Notes under the pieces: generated by a model
Told to the model about the DNA's origin: nothing
Seen by the model: the letters and a program-made list of their open reading frames with translations, nothing else
Databases searched by the model: none
Source of the DNA: Serratia symbiotica
Lineage (GTDB): Bacteria > Pseudomonadota > Gammaproteobacteria > Enterobacterales > Enterobacteriaceae
Direction of reading: 5' to 3'
Length of the DNA stretch: 64,000 nt
Assembly (NCBI GenBank): GCA_900380265.1
Contig: LR025083.1
Span: 1 to 64,000, forward strand
Shown: one piece after another, positions 1 through 13,646 of the stretch
How positions within the stretch are numbered: position 1 is the first letter of the stretch
How the letters are laid out: every line of letters starts with the position of its first letter
Translations under genes and position numbers: made by a program

Positions 1-80
1 TTACCCACAGGAATCACAATCTCTAATAAGAAAAATAATAAAGATCTTTTATTATTTTAAATACCTATACACACTTGGCC
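1..80. other. oriC: mnmG-proximal edge of oriC (degenerate DnaA box and AT-rich unwinding region)
   Basis: Bases 1-9 (TTACCCACA) match the reversed E. coli R1 DnaA box TTATCCACA with one change (T to C at base 4). The following text, through AATCACAAT, CTCTAATAAG and a GATCT-centred AT-rich tract at 31-60, follows the E. coli order from R1 through the 13-mer unwinding repeats toward mnmG. Bases 43-55 (GATCTTTTATTAT) fit the 13-mer GATCTNTTNTTTT at all but one position. mnmG starts 74 bases further on, as in enterobacteria. The rest of the origin (R2-R4, IHF and Fis sites, mioC) would lie before base 1, outside the window. Confidence 0.6.
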
Positions 81-153
81 AATTGACTAAACGCGAGTAG
101 GATGTATTGGCAAGATCACTTCGATTTCTTTCCTAATGCACTAAGGGGCATTT

Positions 154-2046
154 ATGTGTTTTCCCAACCAATTTGACGTCATTATCATCGGTGGTGGCCA
201 CGCAGGAACTGAGGCTGCCTTGGCGGCAGCACGTATGGGCCGTCAAACACTGTTACTAACACATAATATTGATACGTTGGGACAAATGGCTTGCAACCCT
301 GCAATTGGTGGTATTGGTAAGGGGCATTTGGTTAAAGAAATTGATGCACTTGGCGGATTAATGGCTTCGGCTATTGATCATACAGGTATTCAGTTTAAGA
401 CACTGAACGTAAGTAAAGGTCCGGCAGTAAGAGCAACTCGCGCCCAGGCTGATCGCTTATTATATCGCCAATTTATCCGTAGGACATTAGAGAACCAAGC
501 CAATTTAAGCATCTTTCAACAATCCGCCGACGATCTTATTGTAAAAAATAACCATGTTTTTGGTGTGGTTACACAGATGGGCATTAAATTTTATGCTAAA
601 GCGGTAGTGCTTACTGTAGGCACCTTCCTTGATGGCATAATTTATATGGGCTTGAAACAATGTAGAGGCGGACGGGCTGGAGATCCTTCAGCACTTTTTT
701 TATCTCAACGCTTGCGGGAACTACCCTTACGCGTCAACCGATTAAAGACTGGCACATCACCACGTATTGATGCGCGTACTATAGATTTCAGTTGTTTTAT
801 CCCGCAGCAGGGTGATAACCCGGCACCTGTATTTTCTTTTATGGGTAATTCTAAACAGCATCCAGAACAAAGGAACTGCTATATCACTCATACAAATGAA
901 AAAACTCATGATGTCATCCGTAACAACCTCCACCGTAGTCCAATGTATACTGGCATTATTGAGGGAATTGGACCACGCTACTGCCCTTCGATTGAAGAGA
1001 AAGTTATACGGTTTGCCGATCGTAACACACACCAGATCTTCCTGGAGCCTGAAGGGTTAACTAGCAATGAGATTTATATAAATGGTATTTCCACCAGCTT
1101 ACCATTTGACGTTCAGGTAAAGATAGTTCATTCGATTGAAGGGATGGAAAATGCTCACATTGTTCGTCCAGGATATGCTATAGAGTATGATTTTTTTGAT
1201 CCGCGTGATCTAAAAGCAACATTAGAGAGTAAATTTATTAATGGTCTATTTTTCGCAGGCCAGATCAACGGCACGACTGGGTATGAAGAGGCCGCCGCTC
1301 AAGGATTGTTGGCAGGCCTTAACGCTGGACGTCACTCGAATCAGGATGAAGGGTGGGTACCACGTCGAGACCAGTCGTATCTCGGTGTACTGTTGGATGA
1401 CCTTAGTACAGTGGGCACGACAGAACCCTACCGCATGTTTACATCACGAGCCGAATATCGACTGATGCTTCGTGAAGATAATGCTGATTTGCGGTTGACG
1501 GAAACAGGCCGTAAGTTGGGTTTGGTGGATGATTCTCGTTGGACTCGCTATTGCGAGAAATTGGAAAACATTGAACAGGAACGCCAGAGATTACGTAGCA
1601 TCTACGTGAACTTGCACAACGACGACACCTATCAAATCAACCGGATGTTGACAACACCCTTGTCCCATGAAGCAAACGGAGAAGAATTATTACGCCGCCC
1701 CGAAATGCATTACTCATTGTTGACTAGCGTAACTAAATTTGCGCCTCCGTTAGAGGATGTTCAAGCTTCGGAACAACTTGAGATCCAGATCAAATACCAA
1801 GGATATCTTGTGCGTCAACAAGAGGAGATTGAGAAAAAGAAACGTAATGAAAATACCATTTTACCATTAGATTTCGATTACTGCCAAGTGATTGGGCTTT
1901 CAACAGAAGTAATGACTAAATTAAATGAGTACAAACCAAATTCTATTGGTCAGGCTTCGCGTATTTCTGGGGTTACCCCAGCGGCGATATCAATCTTGCT
2001 GGTTTGGCTAAAAAAAGCAGGGCTGTTACATGTACATATATCTTAA
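154..2046 (+). CDS. mnmG: tRNA uridine-5-carboxymethylaminomethyl(34) synthesis enzyme MnmG (GidA)
   Basis: This is the FAD-dependent partner of MnmE. Together they install the carboxymethylaminomethyl group on U34 of tRNAs reading NNA/NNG codons. The protein is 630 residues (E. coli 629). The FAD-binding GGGHAG motif lies at residues 13-18, and the C-terminal helical domain ends in the conserved GVTPAAIS stretch. The ATG at 154 has an AAGGGG ribosome binding site 5 bases upstream, and the N-terminus aligns with E. coli MFYPDPFDVI. It is the first gene after oriC. The usual next gene, rsmG, is not recognisable. Conservation is high with no disabling change, so it is probably functional. Confidence 0.98.
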   Translation: MCFPNQFDVIIIGGGHAGTEAALAAARMGRQTLLLTHNIDTLGQMACNPAIGGIGKGHLVKEIDALGGLMASAIDHTGIQFKTLNVSKGPAVRATRAQADRLLYRQFIRRTLENQANLSIFQQSADDLIVKNNHVFGVVTQMGIKFYAKAVVLTVGTFLDGIIYMGLKQCRGGRAGDPSALFLSQRLRELPLRVNRLKTGTSPRIDARTIDFSCFIPQQGDNPAPVFSFMGNSKQHPEQRNCYITHTNEKTHDVIRNNLHRSPMYTGIIEGIGPRYCPSIEEKVIRFADRNTHQIFLEPEGLTSNEIYINGISTSLPFDVQVKIVHSIEGMENAHIVRPGYAIEYDFFDPRDLKATLESKFINGLFFAGQINGTTGYEEAAAQGLLAGLNAGRHSNQDEGWVPRRDQSYLGVLLDDLSTVGTTEPYRMFTSRAEYRLMLREDNADLRLTETGRKLGLVDDSRWTRYCEKLENIEQERQRLRSIYVNLHNDDTYQINRMLTTPLSHEANGEELLRRPEMHYSLLTSVTKFAPPLEDVQASEQLEIQIKYQGYLVRQQEEIEKKKRNENTILPLDFDYCQVIGLSTEVMTKLNEYKPNSIGQASRISGVTPAAISILLVWLKKAGLLHVHIS

Positions 2047-2961
2047 TCATGTTTATATGATTGTCTTTTGCTGAGCCAGTAAAAAGAGTTAATCACTATT
2101 ATTAGGATAATACAGTCTCGCTCTGTTAAATTTCGAATTTCTAGTAATTTACTGATAGTATTTTGTGAAATCACAAACAACATTTAGCTTGTTTTAGAAA
2201 CCCGTACTGTTAAGTAAAGAATATCAGGTCTTAGACCGCGGCTTTAGTAATCTGTATCTTAAAAGTATAAGATGTTAATATTTTAAATTGGATTAACATC
2301 TCATTTATTTCGACAAATAACTCTTTTAGTATCTGCAATCCTATACTTAAATGCTTTATAAATCTTCACCTAACTAAATGTTAAAGTTTTGGCATAGTTT
2401 AATATGAGTTTTATAGAACTTCCTTTATATAGTGTTTATTAGGGCTCTTATAATAATTGGCTGCTTGTGCGCTAAATAAATCCCTTAGATCTACATACTT
2501 TTTTAGTTTTTAAGGTAGATCGAATTTATGTAGATGCGGATAGATAGTTTTAATTAAATGGGATTGGTCTTATTTATTTTTGTTATATTGTATTGAGTCC
2601 ATGGTTGGATATTTTATATTAATTATTCTAACAAGGATGGAATTTCACTAGGCCTATTTGCTGAGGCTGTTTATTTCTCTTTTTCAGATAATTTATTCTC
2701 GTTTTATCACGTTTTAAATTAATTAATTCAAAGCTAAGAAAAATTGATCATAATCATCTATTATCGTTTCATTGTTTATGATTAATTAATCAGGATCCTG
2801 GTTTATATGCTCAGTAATCTATATAAAGATAAGTGAGTTAAAACTCTATTTTGCACCATATTCTTTGCGCGTAGCTATCTAATGAGCAAATTTAATTGTT
2901 GCTTATTAATAATAAAACAGGATATATAGTATCCTGTTCTTGGATTATGTTATAATTTTTC
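2047..2961. other. Gene-free stretch at the expected site of rsmG
   Basis: In Escherichia and Serratia, rsmG (16S rRNA m7G527 methyltransferase) lies between mnmG and atpI. This 0.9 kb AT-rich stretch has the right length and place. I could not find a convincing RsmG motif such as the glycine-rich SAM loop in any plus-strand frame. It is either eroded beyond recognition or partly replaced. The one structure I see is a 10-bp perfect inverted repeat at 2270-2301. Confidence 0.5.
2270..2301. repeat. Perfect 10-bp inverted repeat
   Basis: AGATGTTAAT (2270-2279) and ATTAACATCT (2292-2301) are exact reverse complements separated by a 12-base AT-rich loop. No T-run follows, so a terminator is not supported. 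In DNA this AT-rich it could be partly chance. Confidence 0.4.
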
Positions 2962-4106
<1,145 letters not shown>

Positions 4107-4112
4107 TTTTAA

Positions 4113-4388
<276 letters not shown>

Positions 4389-4441
4389 GACGAGTATAGA
4401 GACTGATAGCTCAACCATTAACTTTAAAGAGGTGTTGTACT

Positions 4442-4912
4442 GTGAATCTTAATTCGACAATCCTTGGACAAGCAATTGAATTTATTCTTTTTGTTTTATT
4501 CTGTATGAAGTATGTGTGGCCGCCTATTATGCTTGCTATTGAGAAGCGGCAGAAAGAAATCGCTGATAGTTTTGCTTTAGCAGAGTCTGCAAAAAAAGAT
4601 CTACACTTAGCTCAAGCTAATGCGGTCAATCATTTAAATACTGCTAAAGTAGCGGCACAGGCTCTGATGGAGCAAGCAAGAAAACGCAAAGTGCAGATCT
4701 TAGATGAAACAAAAGTAGAAGCTGAACAGGTACGTAACAAGATTACAGCACAAACGCAGGCTGACATTGAATCCGAATGCGTGCGGGCTAGTGAAGAGTT
4801 GCGCAAACAAGTAGCAACCTTGGCCATCGCGGGGGTAGAAAAGATTATCGAGCGCTCCGTGGACAAAACCACTAATAGTGACATTATTAATAAAATGATA
4901 GCTGGACTGTAA
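4442..4912 (+). CDS. atpF: F0F1 ATP synthase subunit b
   Basis: This is the peripheral stalk subunit: one N-terminal membrane helix (about residues 5-25, [20 protein letters not shown]), then a long charged coiled coil that binds delta. Its 156 residues equal the E. coli length. The start is GTG, giving [10 protein letters not shown], which matches the family N-terminus exactly, with AGAGGTG upstream. The [16 protein letters not shown]-type dimerisation and delta-binding C-terminus is conserved. It lies between atpE and atpH in the standard order. Confidence 0.97.
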   Translation: MNLNSTILGQAIEFILFVLFCMKYVWPPIMLAIEKRQKEIADSFALAESAKKDLHLAQANAVNHLNTAKVAAQALMEQARKRKVQILDETKVEAEQVRNKITAQTQADIESECVRASEELRKQVATLAIAGVEKIIERSVDKTTNSDIINKMIAGL

Positions 4913-4926
4913 GGATAGAGAAGTTA

Positions 4927-5460
4927 ATGTATGAAATGCTTACTGTCGCGCGGCCTTACGCCAAAGCAGCTTTTAGCTTTGCGGTGCAATATAAAAGCGT
5001 AGAATTTTGGCAAGAAATGTTGACATTTTCGTCTATGGTTTCTCGTAATAAACAGTTTTATCAACTTTTATCTGGCATACTCTCTCCAGAGACATTGTTC
5101 AAGCTATTTATTGCTATTTGTCATGATAAACTTGATGCATATGGTCGGAACTTTATTTATTTGATGATCGAGAATGGGCGTTTCAAAGTTCTTCCCGCAG
5201 TTTTAGATCAATTCATCGAACTACGTGCCTCGCTGGAAGGTATAGCGAAGGTGAATGTGGTCTCTGCAAGTCCACTCAGCGATGAACAGCAAGCTAAAAC
5301 TGCCATTGCATTGGGACACCGTCTATCACGCAAAGTTCATATTAATTATACAATTGATAATTGTTTAGTAGGTGGCATGATTGTTCGTCATGCAGACATT
5401 GTGATTAATGGTAGTATTCGCAATCGCCTTGATCGGTTAGCAGACGTTTTAAAAGCTTAA
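4927..5460 (+). CDS. atpH: F0F1 ATP synthase subunit delta
   Basis: This subunit caps the alpha3beta3 head and joins it to the b2 stalk. Its 177 residues equal E. coli AtpH. Landmarks are VARPYAKAAF near the N-terminus and the C-terminal IRHADIVINGSIRNRLDRLADVL, which matches the family's [20 protein letters not shown]. It starts 14 bases after atpF. It is more diverged than the catalytic subunits, as usual for delta, but has no break. Confidence 0.96.
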   Translation: MYEMLTVARPYAKAAFSFAVQYKSVEFWQEMLTFSSMVSRNKQFYQLLSGILSPETLFKLFIAICHDKLDAYGRNFIYLMIENGRFKVLPAVLDQFIELRASLEGIAKVNVVSASPLSDEQQAKTAIALGHRLSRKVHINYTIDNCLVGGMIVRHADIVINGSIRNRLDRLADVLKA

Positions 5461-5469
5461 GGGTGGAGT

Positions 5470-7011
5470 ATGAAACTGAATTCCACAGAAATTAGTGAAC
5501 TCATTCAACAACGTATTGCTCAATTTGATATACGAAATGACATTCAGTGTGAAGGTACCATTGTTGCTGTAAGTGATGGGATTATCCGAATACACGGACT
5601 ATCCGAAGTTATGCAGGGTGAAATGGTTGCATTGCCAAATAATCGATACGCAATAGCATTGAATCTTGAGCGTGACTTAATAGGGGCCATCGTTATGGGC
5701 CCGTATGCGGATCTAGGCGAAGGAATGAAAGTAAAATGCACTGGTCGTATTTTAGCGATCCCAGTTGGCAGAGGCCTTCTTGGGCGTGTTCTGAATACCT
5801 TGGGCGTCCCTATTGATGGGAAAGGGCCGGTCAAAAACGATGGTTTTTCACCAGTGGAAGCTACTGCTCCTAGTGTTATTGAACGTCAAACTGTTGAGCA
5901 GCCACTTCAAACTGGCTACAAATCTATTGATACCATGGTTCCCGTTGGACGAGGCCAACGGGAACTGGTGATTGGGGATCGCCAGACTGGTAAAACTGCA
6001 TTAGTAATTGATACAATTATCAATCAACGTGATTCAGGAATTAAATGTGTTTATGTGGCGATTGGGCAAAAAGCCTCCGCTACTGCTAATGTAGTGCGCA
6101 TATTAGAGGAGCATTATGCATTAGCCAATACTATCGTTGTAGTGGCTACTGCATCTGAATCTGCCGCACTGCAATATCTTGCACCCTATGCTGGCTGTGC
6201 AATGGGTGAATATTTTCGCGATCGTGGCGAAGATGCGCTGATTGTATATGATGATCTATCTAAACAGGCCGTCGCTTATCGTCAGATATCTTTATTGCTT
6301 CGCCGCCCCCCGGGACGTGAAGCTTACCCAGGCGATGTATTCTATCTCCATTCTCGTTTGCTGGAGAGAGCTGCACGGGTTAACGCTAAATATGTTGAGT
6401 CCTTTACCAAAGGCAAAGTAAAAGGTAAAACAGGGTCGCTAACCGCTTTACCAATCATCGAAACTCAGGCGGGAGACGTTTCTGCATTTGTTCCAACAAA
6501 CGTGATTTCGATCACCGATGGTCAGATATTTCTGGAATCAAACTTATTTAACTCGGGTATGCGTCCAGCCATTAATCCAGGTATATCCGTATCCCGTGTA
6601 GGTGGTGCAGCACAGACAAAGATAATAAAAAAGTTGTCTGGAGGTATACGAATAGCTTTAGCGCAGTATCGTGAATTGGCAGCTTTTTCGCAGTTTGCTT
6701 CCGATCTAGATGATGCAACGCGGAAGCAACTGGATAAAGGTAAGAAAATCACTGAACTTCTTAAACAGAAACAGCATACGCCAATGTCGGTTGCACATCA
6801 GGCTCTGGTTTTGTTTGCAATAGAATTTGGCTATCTAAGCGATATTGAAGTCTCGCAGGTTGCTAACTTTGAGACTGCTTTTCTTGATTATGCTAACCAT
6901 GAGCACGCAGAGCTATTGGGTTACATCAATAAACATGGCAACTTTAATGATGCAATTGAAGGGCAGTTAAAAGATATCCTCAATATCTTCACGAAAACTC
7001 AGTTTTGGTAA
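5470..7011 (+). CDS. atpA: F0F1 ATP synthase subunit alpha
   Basis: This is the non-catalytic nucleotide-binding subunit of the F1 head, 513 residues as in E. coli. The Walker A motif GDRQTGKT is at residues 169-176, the Walker B-type strand [10 protein letters not shown] is present, and the family signature [13 protein letters not shown] follows. It begins 9 bases after atpH with a GGGTGGAG ribosome binding site. No disabling change is visible. Confidence 0.99.
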   Translation: MKLNSTEISELIQQRIAQFDIRNDIQCEGTIVAVSDGIIRIHGLSEVMQGEMVALPNNRYAIALNLERDLIGAIVMGPYADLGEGMKVKCTGRILAIPVGRGLLGRVLNTLGVPIDGKGPVKNDGFSPVEATAPSVIERQTVEQPLQTGYKSIDTMVPVGRGQRELVIGDRQTGKTALVIDTIINQRDSGIKCVYVAIGQKASATANVVRILEEHYALANTIVVVATASESAALQYLAPYAGCAMGEYFRDRGEDALIVYDDLSKQAVAYRQISLLLRRPPGREAYPGDVFYLHSRLLERAARVNAKYVESFTKGKVKGKTGSLTALPIIETQAGDVSAFVPTNVISITDGQIFLESNLFNSGMRPAINPGISVSRVGGAAQTKIIKKLSGGIRIALAQYRELAAFSQFASDLDDATRKQLDKGKKITELLKQKQHTPMSVAHQALVLFAIEFGYLSDIEVSQVANFETAFLDYANHEHAELLGYINKHGNFNDAIEGQLKDILNIFTKTQFW

Positions 7012-7069
7012 GATTACGCGATCTTACTGTTGAATAAAGTATCTAGGTAGTAGTGAGAAAACAAGGCAT

Positions 7070-7933
7070 ATGGCCAGTGAAAAAGAGATAACCAGTAAGA
7101 TTAGAAGTGTAAAAAACATACAAAAAATTACTAAAGCAATGGAAATGGTTGCCGCTTCCAAAATGCGTAAATCACAGGACCGTATCATGTCCTGTCGCCC
7201 TTATGCAGAGATGATACGTAAAGTCATTAGTCATTTTGCATTAAATAATCTGGACTCCAGGGCCCTAGATATAAAAGAGACTACCCTGAAGCGTGTCGGA
7301 TATCTGGTAATATCTAGTGATCACGGTCTGTGTGGAGGTTTAAATATAAACCTTTTTAAAAAGTTGCTGTTGGATATAAAATATTGGTCAGAACAAGGAG
7401 TTAAAATTGATCTAGCGCTAATTGGCTCTAAAGCGGCCTCTTTTTTTGATTCTATTGGAGGTCATATTATTGCCAAAGTTACTGGTATCTCTGATAAAAC
7501 TTCCCTAGTGGATTTTCTTGAACCAGCCAACGTAATGCTACAAGCATATGAAACAGGCCGTTTCCAGAAACTTTATATTGCTAGCAATAAATTCATCAAT
7601 ACGATGTCGCGAGAAGCACAAATTGTTCAGTTGTTGCCATTACCAGCAGGCGATGATAAACAAACAGGGAAACAAAGCTGGAATTACCTGTATGAACCTA
7701 ATCAAAACGTCATAAGAAGTCTCTTAATACGACGTTATGTGGAATCGCAAGTTTATCAGGGCGTAATGGATAATATGGCCAGCGAGCAGGCTGCTAGAAT
7801 GGTCGCAATGAAAGCCGCCACGGATAATTCGGGTAGTTTTCTCAAAGAACTTAAATTGGTATACAACAAGGCTCGTCAAGGAACTATCACACAGGAACTT
7901 ACCGAGATCATTTCGGGAGCCTCTGCAATGTAA
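7070..7933 (+). CDS. atpG: F0F1 ATP synthase subunit gamma
   Basis: This is the central rotor shaft, 287 residues as in E. coli. The N-terminal coiled-coil helix ([28 protein letters not shown]) and the C-terminal helix ([17 protein letters not shown]-type, here [19 protein letters not shown]) that fill the alpha3beta3 cavity are conserved, as is [11 protein letters not shown]. It lies 58 bases after atpA in standard operon order. Confidence 0.98.
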   Translation: MASEKEITSKIRSVKNIQKITKAMEMVAASKMRKSQDRIMSCRPYAEMIRKVISHFALNNLDSRALDIKETTLKRVGYLVISSDHGLCGGLNINLFKKLLLDIKYWSEQGVKIDLALIGSKAASFFDSIGGHIIAKVTGISDKTSLVDFLEPANVMLQAYETGRFQKLYIASNKFINTMSREAQIVQLLPLPAGDDKQTGKQSWNYLYEPNQNVIRSLLIRRYVESQVYQGVMDNMASEQAARMVAMKAATDNSGSFLKELKLVYNKARQGTITQELTEIISGASAM

Positions 7934-7984
7934 CCAAATTGTTAAATTTGTTAAATTTGTTAACCTATCATAAGACACAACTAG

Positions 7985-9421
<1,437 letters not shown>

Positions 9422-9441
9422 TATTTCTGTATGGGGATAAT

Positions 9442-9861
9442 ATGAGTACAACTTACCATTTGGATATTGTCAGTACAGAAAAACATATTTTTTCCGGTTT
9501 AGTAAAAAAAGCTCTCGTAACAGGAAGTGAAGGTGAATTGGGGATTTTCCCTCAACACACGCCCTTACTCACTACTATTAGACCAGGTCTAGTACATTTT
9601 GTTAAAGAAAATAATAAAGAAGAGTTCATTTATATCTCAGGCGGGATACTTGAGATCTTACCAAGTGTAGTGGTTGTTTTGGCTGATATAGCTATCCGTG
9701 GAACTGACCTAGATGGTGAGAGAGTAATAAAGGCTAAGCATAAAGCTGAAGAATATATCCGTAACGCTCACTCTACTTTAGAGTATGGTAAGGCATCTGT
9801 TGAATTAGCTAAAGTGATTGCACAACTCCGTGTTCTCGAGTTAACTAGACAAATTATTTAA
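9442..9861 (+). CDS. atpC: F0F1 ATP synthase subunit epsilon
   Basis: This regulatory and rotor subunit sits at the foot of gamma and can inhibit ATP hydrolysis. Its 139 residues equal E. coli AtpC. The N-terminal beta-sandwich contains [22 protein letters not shown] and SGGILEI; the C-terminal helical hairpin starts near residue 90. It is the last gene of the operon, 20 bases after atpD, and is followed by a hairpin terminator. Confidence 0.97.
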   Translation: MSTTYHLDIVSTEKHIFSGLVKKALVTGSEGELGIFPQHTPLLTTIRPGLVHFVKENNKEEFIYISGGILEILPSVVVVLADIAIRGTDLDGERVIKAKHKAEEYIRNAHSTLEYGKASVELAKVIAQLRVLELTRQII

Positions 9862-9890
9862 TCTTAGGTTGTAAAATAAATATGAAATGA

Positions 9891-9920
9891 AGAAAGCGAC
9901 CTTTTGGCCGCTTTTTCTTT
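9891..9920 (+). terminator. Rho-independent terminator of the atp operon
   Basis: AAAGCGACC, a TTTT loop and GGCCGCTTTTTCTTTT form a stem with one internal A-C mismatch (GCG-A-CC paired with GG-C-CGC) followed by a U-rich tail. It lies 30 bases after the atpC stop, where enterobacterial atp operons end. Confidence 0.75.
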
Positions 9921-10124
9921 TAAATTACCGTTACAACCTAACTATTATGATAACGTATAACTCTTATATGGCTAAGAATATCATTATATTTTTTAGGAAG
10001 TGATATGTTCTCAAATAGAATAACTTGTGAGAAACGATACTGCAGTAGATTACTATAAAATATACAGTAATTTAATTAGTATATATTTTAGTTGTGTCTA
10101 TTAAATAAATTTATCAGGTTTCTT

Positions 10125-11495
10125 ATGTCAAAAAGTGGTATAAGTGTAGTGATTCTCGCTGCAGGAAAAGGAACACGTATGTATTCCGATCTTCCTAAGG
10201 TGTTATTACCATTAGGCGGTAAGCCAATGGTTCAGTATGTTATTGATACTGTGATTAAATTAAACATACAACATATCTATATAGTATATGGCTATGGTGG
10301 TGATCAGCTAAAAAGCGCCTTAACTAATAAGGAGCTAATCTGGGTTCTCCAGGTCGAACAGTTAGGTACTGGGCACGCGATGCAACAGGCTGCACCATAT
10401 TTTTCCAATAATGAAGATATACTAATTCTGTATGGCGACGTACCATTCATCTCTTTCGAGCTTCTTACTCATGTCCTTGCGGCTAAGCCAAAAGACGGGA
10501 TCTCTTTGGTGACAGTGAGGCGAGAGGACCCAAATGGATATGGGCGTGTTATACGCGACCATGGAAATATAGTTGGTATTATTGAACATCAAGACGCCAC
10601 TGAAGGGCAACGTAAAATTAAAGAAATCAATACCGGAATTCTAGTGGCTAATGGGCAAGATCTTAAGTCCTGGCTGTATATGCTTAAGAAAGATAATTCA
10701 CAGGGTGAATATTATATAACAGATATAATTAAACTAGCTTATTCGAAAGGTAAAAAAATAGAGGCAGTACATCCAAGAAATCCAAGTGAAGTTGAAGGTG
10801 TGAATAATTGCTGCCAGCTAGCGCTACTAGAGCGGGTATTTCAGTTAAAACAAGCGGAACGCCTACTCCTAGATGGTGTTATGATCCAGGATCCGGCACG
10901 TTTTGATCTACGCGGTGATCTCATCTATGGACGAGAGATCTTTATTGATGTCAATGTTATTATTGAAGGTATTGTCAAATTAGGAGATCGGGTAAAAATA
11001 GGTATTGGCTGCGTATTAAAAAACTGCGATATTGGCAATGATTGCCAGATAAGCTCATACAGTATTTTAGAAGATACTGTTCTGGAGGCTAATTGTACCG
11101 TCGGACCTTTTGCTCGCTTACGTTCCAAGACTCAACTAGCTACTACTGCTCATGTTGGTAATTTTGTGGAAATCAAAAAGACGAATTTAGGTAAAGGTTC
11201 CAAGGTGGGGCATCTAAGTTATCTAGGTGATGGAGAAATTGGTGATAGTGTAAATATTGGGGCTGGTACTATAATCTGTAATTATGATGGTGCTAATAAG
11301 CATAAAACTATTATCGGGAATGACGTTTTTATTGGCTCTGACAGTCAGCTAGTAGCACCTGTTTCTGTAGGAAACGGGTCTACGATTGCTGCTGGAACCA
11401 CTGTTACCCATGACATCAAGGACAATGAACTAGTGATAAGTCGTATTGAACAGAAACATATCCAGAGTTGGAGGCGTCCCAGAAAAAAAGTATAG
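10125..11495 (+). CDS. glmU: Bifunctional N-acetylglucosamine-1-phosphate uridyltransferase / glucosamine-1-phosphate acetyltransferase
   Basis: GlmU makes UDP-GlcNAc, the precursor of peptidoglycan and lipopolysaccharide. The N-terminal nucleotidyltransferase has LAAGKGTRM at residues 11-19 and YGDVPFIS. The C-terminal half is a left-handed beta-helix of hexapeptide repeats ([24 protein letters not shown]) carrying acetyltransferase activity. It has 456 residues plus Met, like E. coli (456). I chose the ATG at 10125 ([14 protein letters not shown]) because a TCAGG lies upstream and the family starts there. A longer frame from a TTG at 10092 is in phase but unsupported. It precedes glmS, the enzyme making its pathway's first intermediate. 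Confidence 0.97.
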   Translation: MSKSGISVVILAAGKGTRMYSDLPKVLLPLGGKPMVQYVIDTVIKLNIQHIYIVYGYGGDQLKSALTNKELIWVLQVEQLGTGHAMQQAAPYFSNNEDILILYGDVPFISFELLTHVLAAKPKDGISLVTVRREDPNGYGRVIRDHGNIVGIIEHQDATEGQRKIKEINTGILVANGQDLKSWLYMLKKDNSQGEYYITDIIKLAYSKGKKIEAVHPRNPSEVEGVNNCCQLALLERVFQLKQAERLLLDGVMIQDPARFDLRGDLIYGREIFIDVNVIIEGIVKLGDRVKIGIGCVLKNCDIGNDCQISSYSILEDTVLEANCTVGPFARLRSKTQLATTAHVGNFVEIKKTNLGKGSKVGHLSYLGDGEIGDSVNIGAGTIICNYDGANKHKTIIGNDVFIGSDSQLVAPVSVGNGSTIAAGTTVTHDIKDNELVISRIEQKHIQSWRRPRKKV

Positions 11496-11816
11496 GTTAA
11501 ATCATTTTATCTAATGAATCTTCAGTATGTCAAATCACTCAGCAACCAATTCCATAAGGAAACAATTAGATGTTTATTAAACTGAAGAGGATAAGTTTAG
11601 TGGATAACCACGCTAACACCTCTTGTTGTATAGATGAGCAACAGTTTACGCTCGGCGATTAGAACTCTATTGATATAAATATCATGGTTATATTAAAGTG
11701 ACTAATGAATATAATAAATATACTCATTTTTAATATTGATTAATTAGAATGCATGGTCAAATATTTTAAAAATATGTAAGTACCTTCCCTTAAAGAATTT
11801 AATTAGGAAAGAGCTG
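11496..11816. other. glmU-glmS intergenic region
   Basis: This 321-base AT-rich spacer has no gene. In E. coli the glmUS transcript is processed near here and the glmS leader is controlled by the GlmZ small RNA. I could not identify a conserved GlmZ pairing site. The glmS ribosome binding site (AGGAAAG, 11802-11809) is at its end. Confidence 0.5.
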
Positions 11817-13646
11817 ATGTGTGGAATTATAGCTGCAGTAGCGCAACGAGATATTGCAGAGATATTGTTAGAAGGCTTACGCCGCCTTGAGTACCGTGGT
11901 TATGACTCTGCTGGTTTAGTAGTGTCAAATAATAAAGGTACCGTCACCTTCCTCCGCTGCGTAGGTAAAGTTCAAAAACTTGATGAAATCGCAAAACAGC
12001 ATGCACTGCATGGAGGAACCGGCATTGCCCACACCCGTTGGGCAACACACGGTGAACCTACTGAAGCCAATGCTCACCCACATGTTTCTGAGTATATTAC
12101 TTTAGTACATAACGGTATCATAGAAAATCACAAATCCTTGCGTGAATTATTGATCGCACGTGGCTATTTTTTTATTTCTGAAACTGATACTGAAGTAATT
12201 GCTCATCTGGTGCATTGGGAGCATAAACAAGGAGGAACATTATTGGAAGTGATGCTAAGAACAATTCCTCAATTGCGCGGTACGTATGCTGCTATCGTTA
12301 TGGATAATCGTAATCCAACAGTATTGGTAGGTACATGCTCGGGAAGTCCATTGGTAATTGGACTTGGCGTTGGTGAAAACTTTATTGCTTCTGATCAACT
12401 GGCGCTATTGCCAGTAACTCGCCGCTGTATCTTTCTGGAGGCGGGTGATTTAGTTGAGATGACTCGTCGAACTGTGAATATTTTTGACAAGCAAGGTAGC
12501 CTGATTGCACGTCCTGAAGTGGAATCTCAGGTTCAGTATGACGCAGCTGAGAAAGGAGCTCATCGTCACTATATGCACAAAGAGATCTACGAACAGCCTC
12601 TTGCATTAAAGAATACGCTTGAAGGGCGTGTAAAACAGGGAGAAATTAACCTGAGTGAACTTGGTTTTCCCGCTAATACATTGTTGAAAAAGGTACGGCA
12701 CCTACAGATTATTGCATGCGGTACCTCCTATCACTCCGGGATCGTAGCTCGTTACTGGTTTGAAGCTATAGCAAGAATCCCTTGTGATGTCGAGATCGCC
12801 TCTGAATTCCGTTACCGTAAATCAGTAGTGCGAGCAGGTAGCTTACTGATTATACTGTCGCAGTCTGGCGAAACTGCCGATACGCTAGCAGCGCTGCGCC
12901 TATCTAAAAAAATGGGTTATCTCGGTTCGTTGGCAGTTTGCAATGTGGCTGGTTCTTCTTTAGTGCGTGAATCCGATCTAGTATTAATGACAAAGGCTGG
13001 AATTGAAATCGGTGTAGCATCCACCAAAGCTTTTACGACGCAGCTTGCTGTGTTGTTAATGTTGGTGGTGTATTTAGGCCGATTAAATAGCATGAAAAAA
13101 AGCGTAGCATGTGATATTGTGCATGCTTTGCAGGCTTTACCGAGACGTATCGAAGCAATGTTATCGATGGATGACATGATTAAACTATTAGCCAAAGATT
13201 TCTCTGATAAGCACCATGCGTTATTTCTCGGGCGTGGTGATCAGTATCCGATTGCGATGGAAGGGGCATTAAAACTCAAAGAAATATCCTATATTCATGC
13301 TGAGGCCTATGCAGCAGGAGAATTAAAGCATGGTCCATTGGCTTTGATTGATTCTGATATGCCGGTGATCGTTGTTGCACCAAATAACGAGTTATTAGAA
13401 AAATTGAAATCTAATATTGAAGAAGTACGGACCCGTAGTGGTCGTTTATATGTGTTCGCTGATGAAAGTGCAGGTTTTATTAGAAGTGAAGAGATGACTA
13501 TTGTTCCATTGCCTTACGTTGAAAAAATCGTAGCGCCAATTTTCTATACCGTACCTCTGCAATTATTATCTTATCACGTGGCCCTTATTAAGGGGACCGA
13601 TGTTGATCAGCCACGTAATTTGGCAAAGTCAGTCACAGTGGAATAA
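11817..13646 (+). CDS. glmS: Glutamine--fructose-6-phosphate aminotransferase (isomerizing)
   Basis: GlmS converts fructose-6-phosphate and glutamine to glucosamine-6-phosphate, the first committed step to UDP-GlcNAc. Its 609 residues equal E. coli. The N-terminal glutaminase domain starts MCGIIAAV with catalytic Cys2, followed by [12 protein letters not shown] and HTRWATHG. Two SIS sugar-isomerase domains follow, with [17 protein letters not shown] and [17 protein letters not shown]. The C-terminus [13 protein letters not shown] matches the family. With GlmU it supports continued wall-precursor synthesis. Confidence 0.99.
   Translation: MCGIIAAVAQRDIAEILLEGLRRLEYRGYDSAGLVVSNNKGTVTFLRCVGKVQKLDEIAKQHALHGGTGIAHTRWATHGEPTEANAHPHVSEYITLVHNGIIENHKSLRELLIARGYFFISETDTEVIAHLVHWEHKQGGTLLEVMLRTIPQLRGTYAAIVMDNRNPTVLVGTCSGSPLVIGLGVGENFIASDQLALLPVTRRCIFLEAGDLVEMTRRTVNIFDKQGSLIARPEVESQVQYDAAEKGAHRHYMHKEIYEQPLALKNTLEGRVKQGEINLSELGFPANTLLKKVRHLQIIACGTSYHSGIVARYWFEAIARIPCDVEIASEFRYRKSVVRAGSLLIILSQSGETADTLAALRLSKKMGYLGSLAVCNVAGSSLVRESDLVLMTKAGIEIGVASTKAFTTQLAVLLMLVVYLGRLNSMKKSVACDIVHALQALPRRIEAMLSMDDMIKLLAKDFSDKHHALFLGRGDQYPIAMEGALKLKEISYIHAEAYAAGELKHGPLALIDSDMPVIVVAPNNELLEKLKSNIEEVRTRSGRLYVFADESAGFIRSEEMTIVPLPYVEKIVAPIFYTVPLQLLSYHVALIKGTDVDQPRNLAKSVTVE

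Noticed and set aside
10092-10124. Upstream TTG start extending glmU by 11 codons
   Set aside because: The added residues do not align with GlmU, and the ATG at 10125 has a TCAGG site and the family N-terminus.
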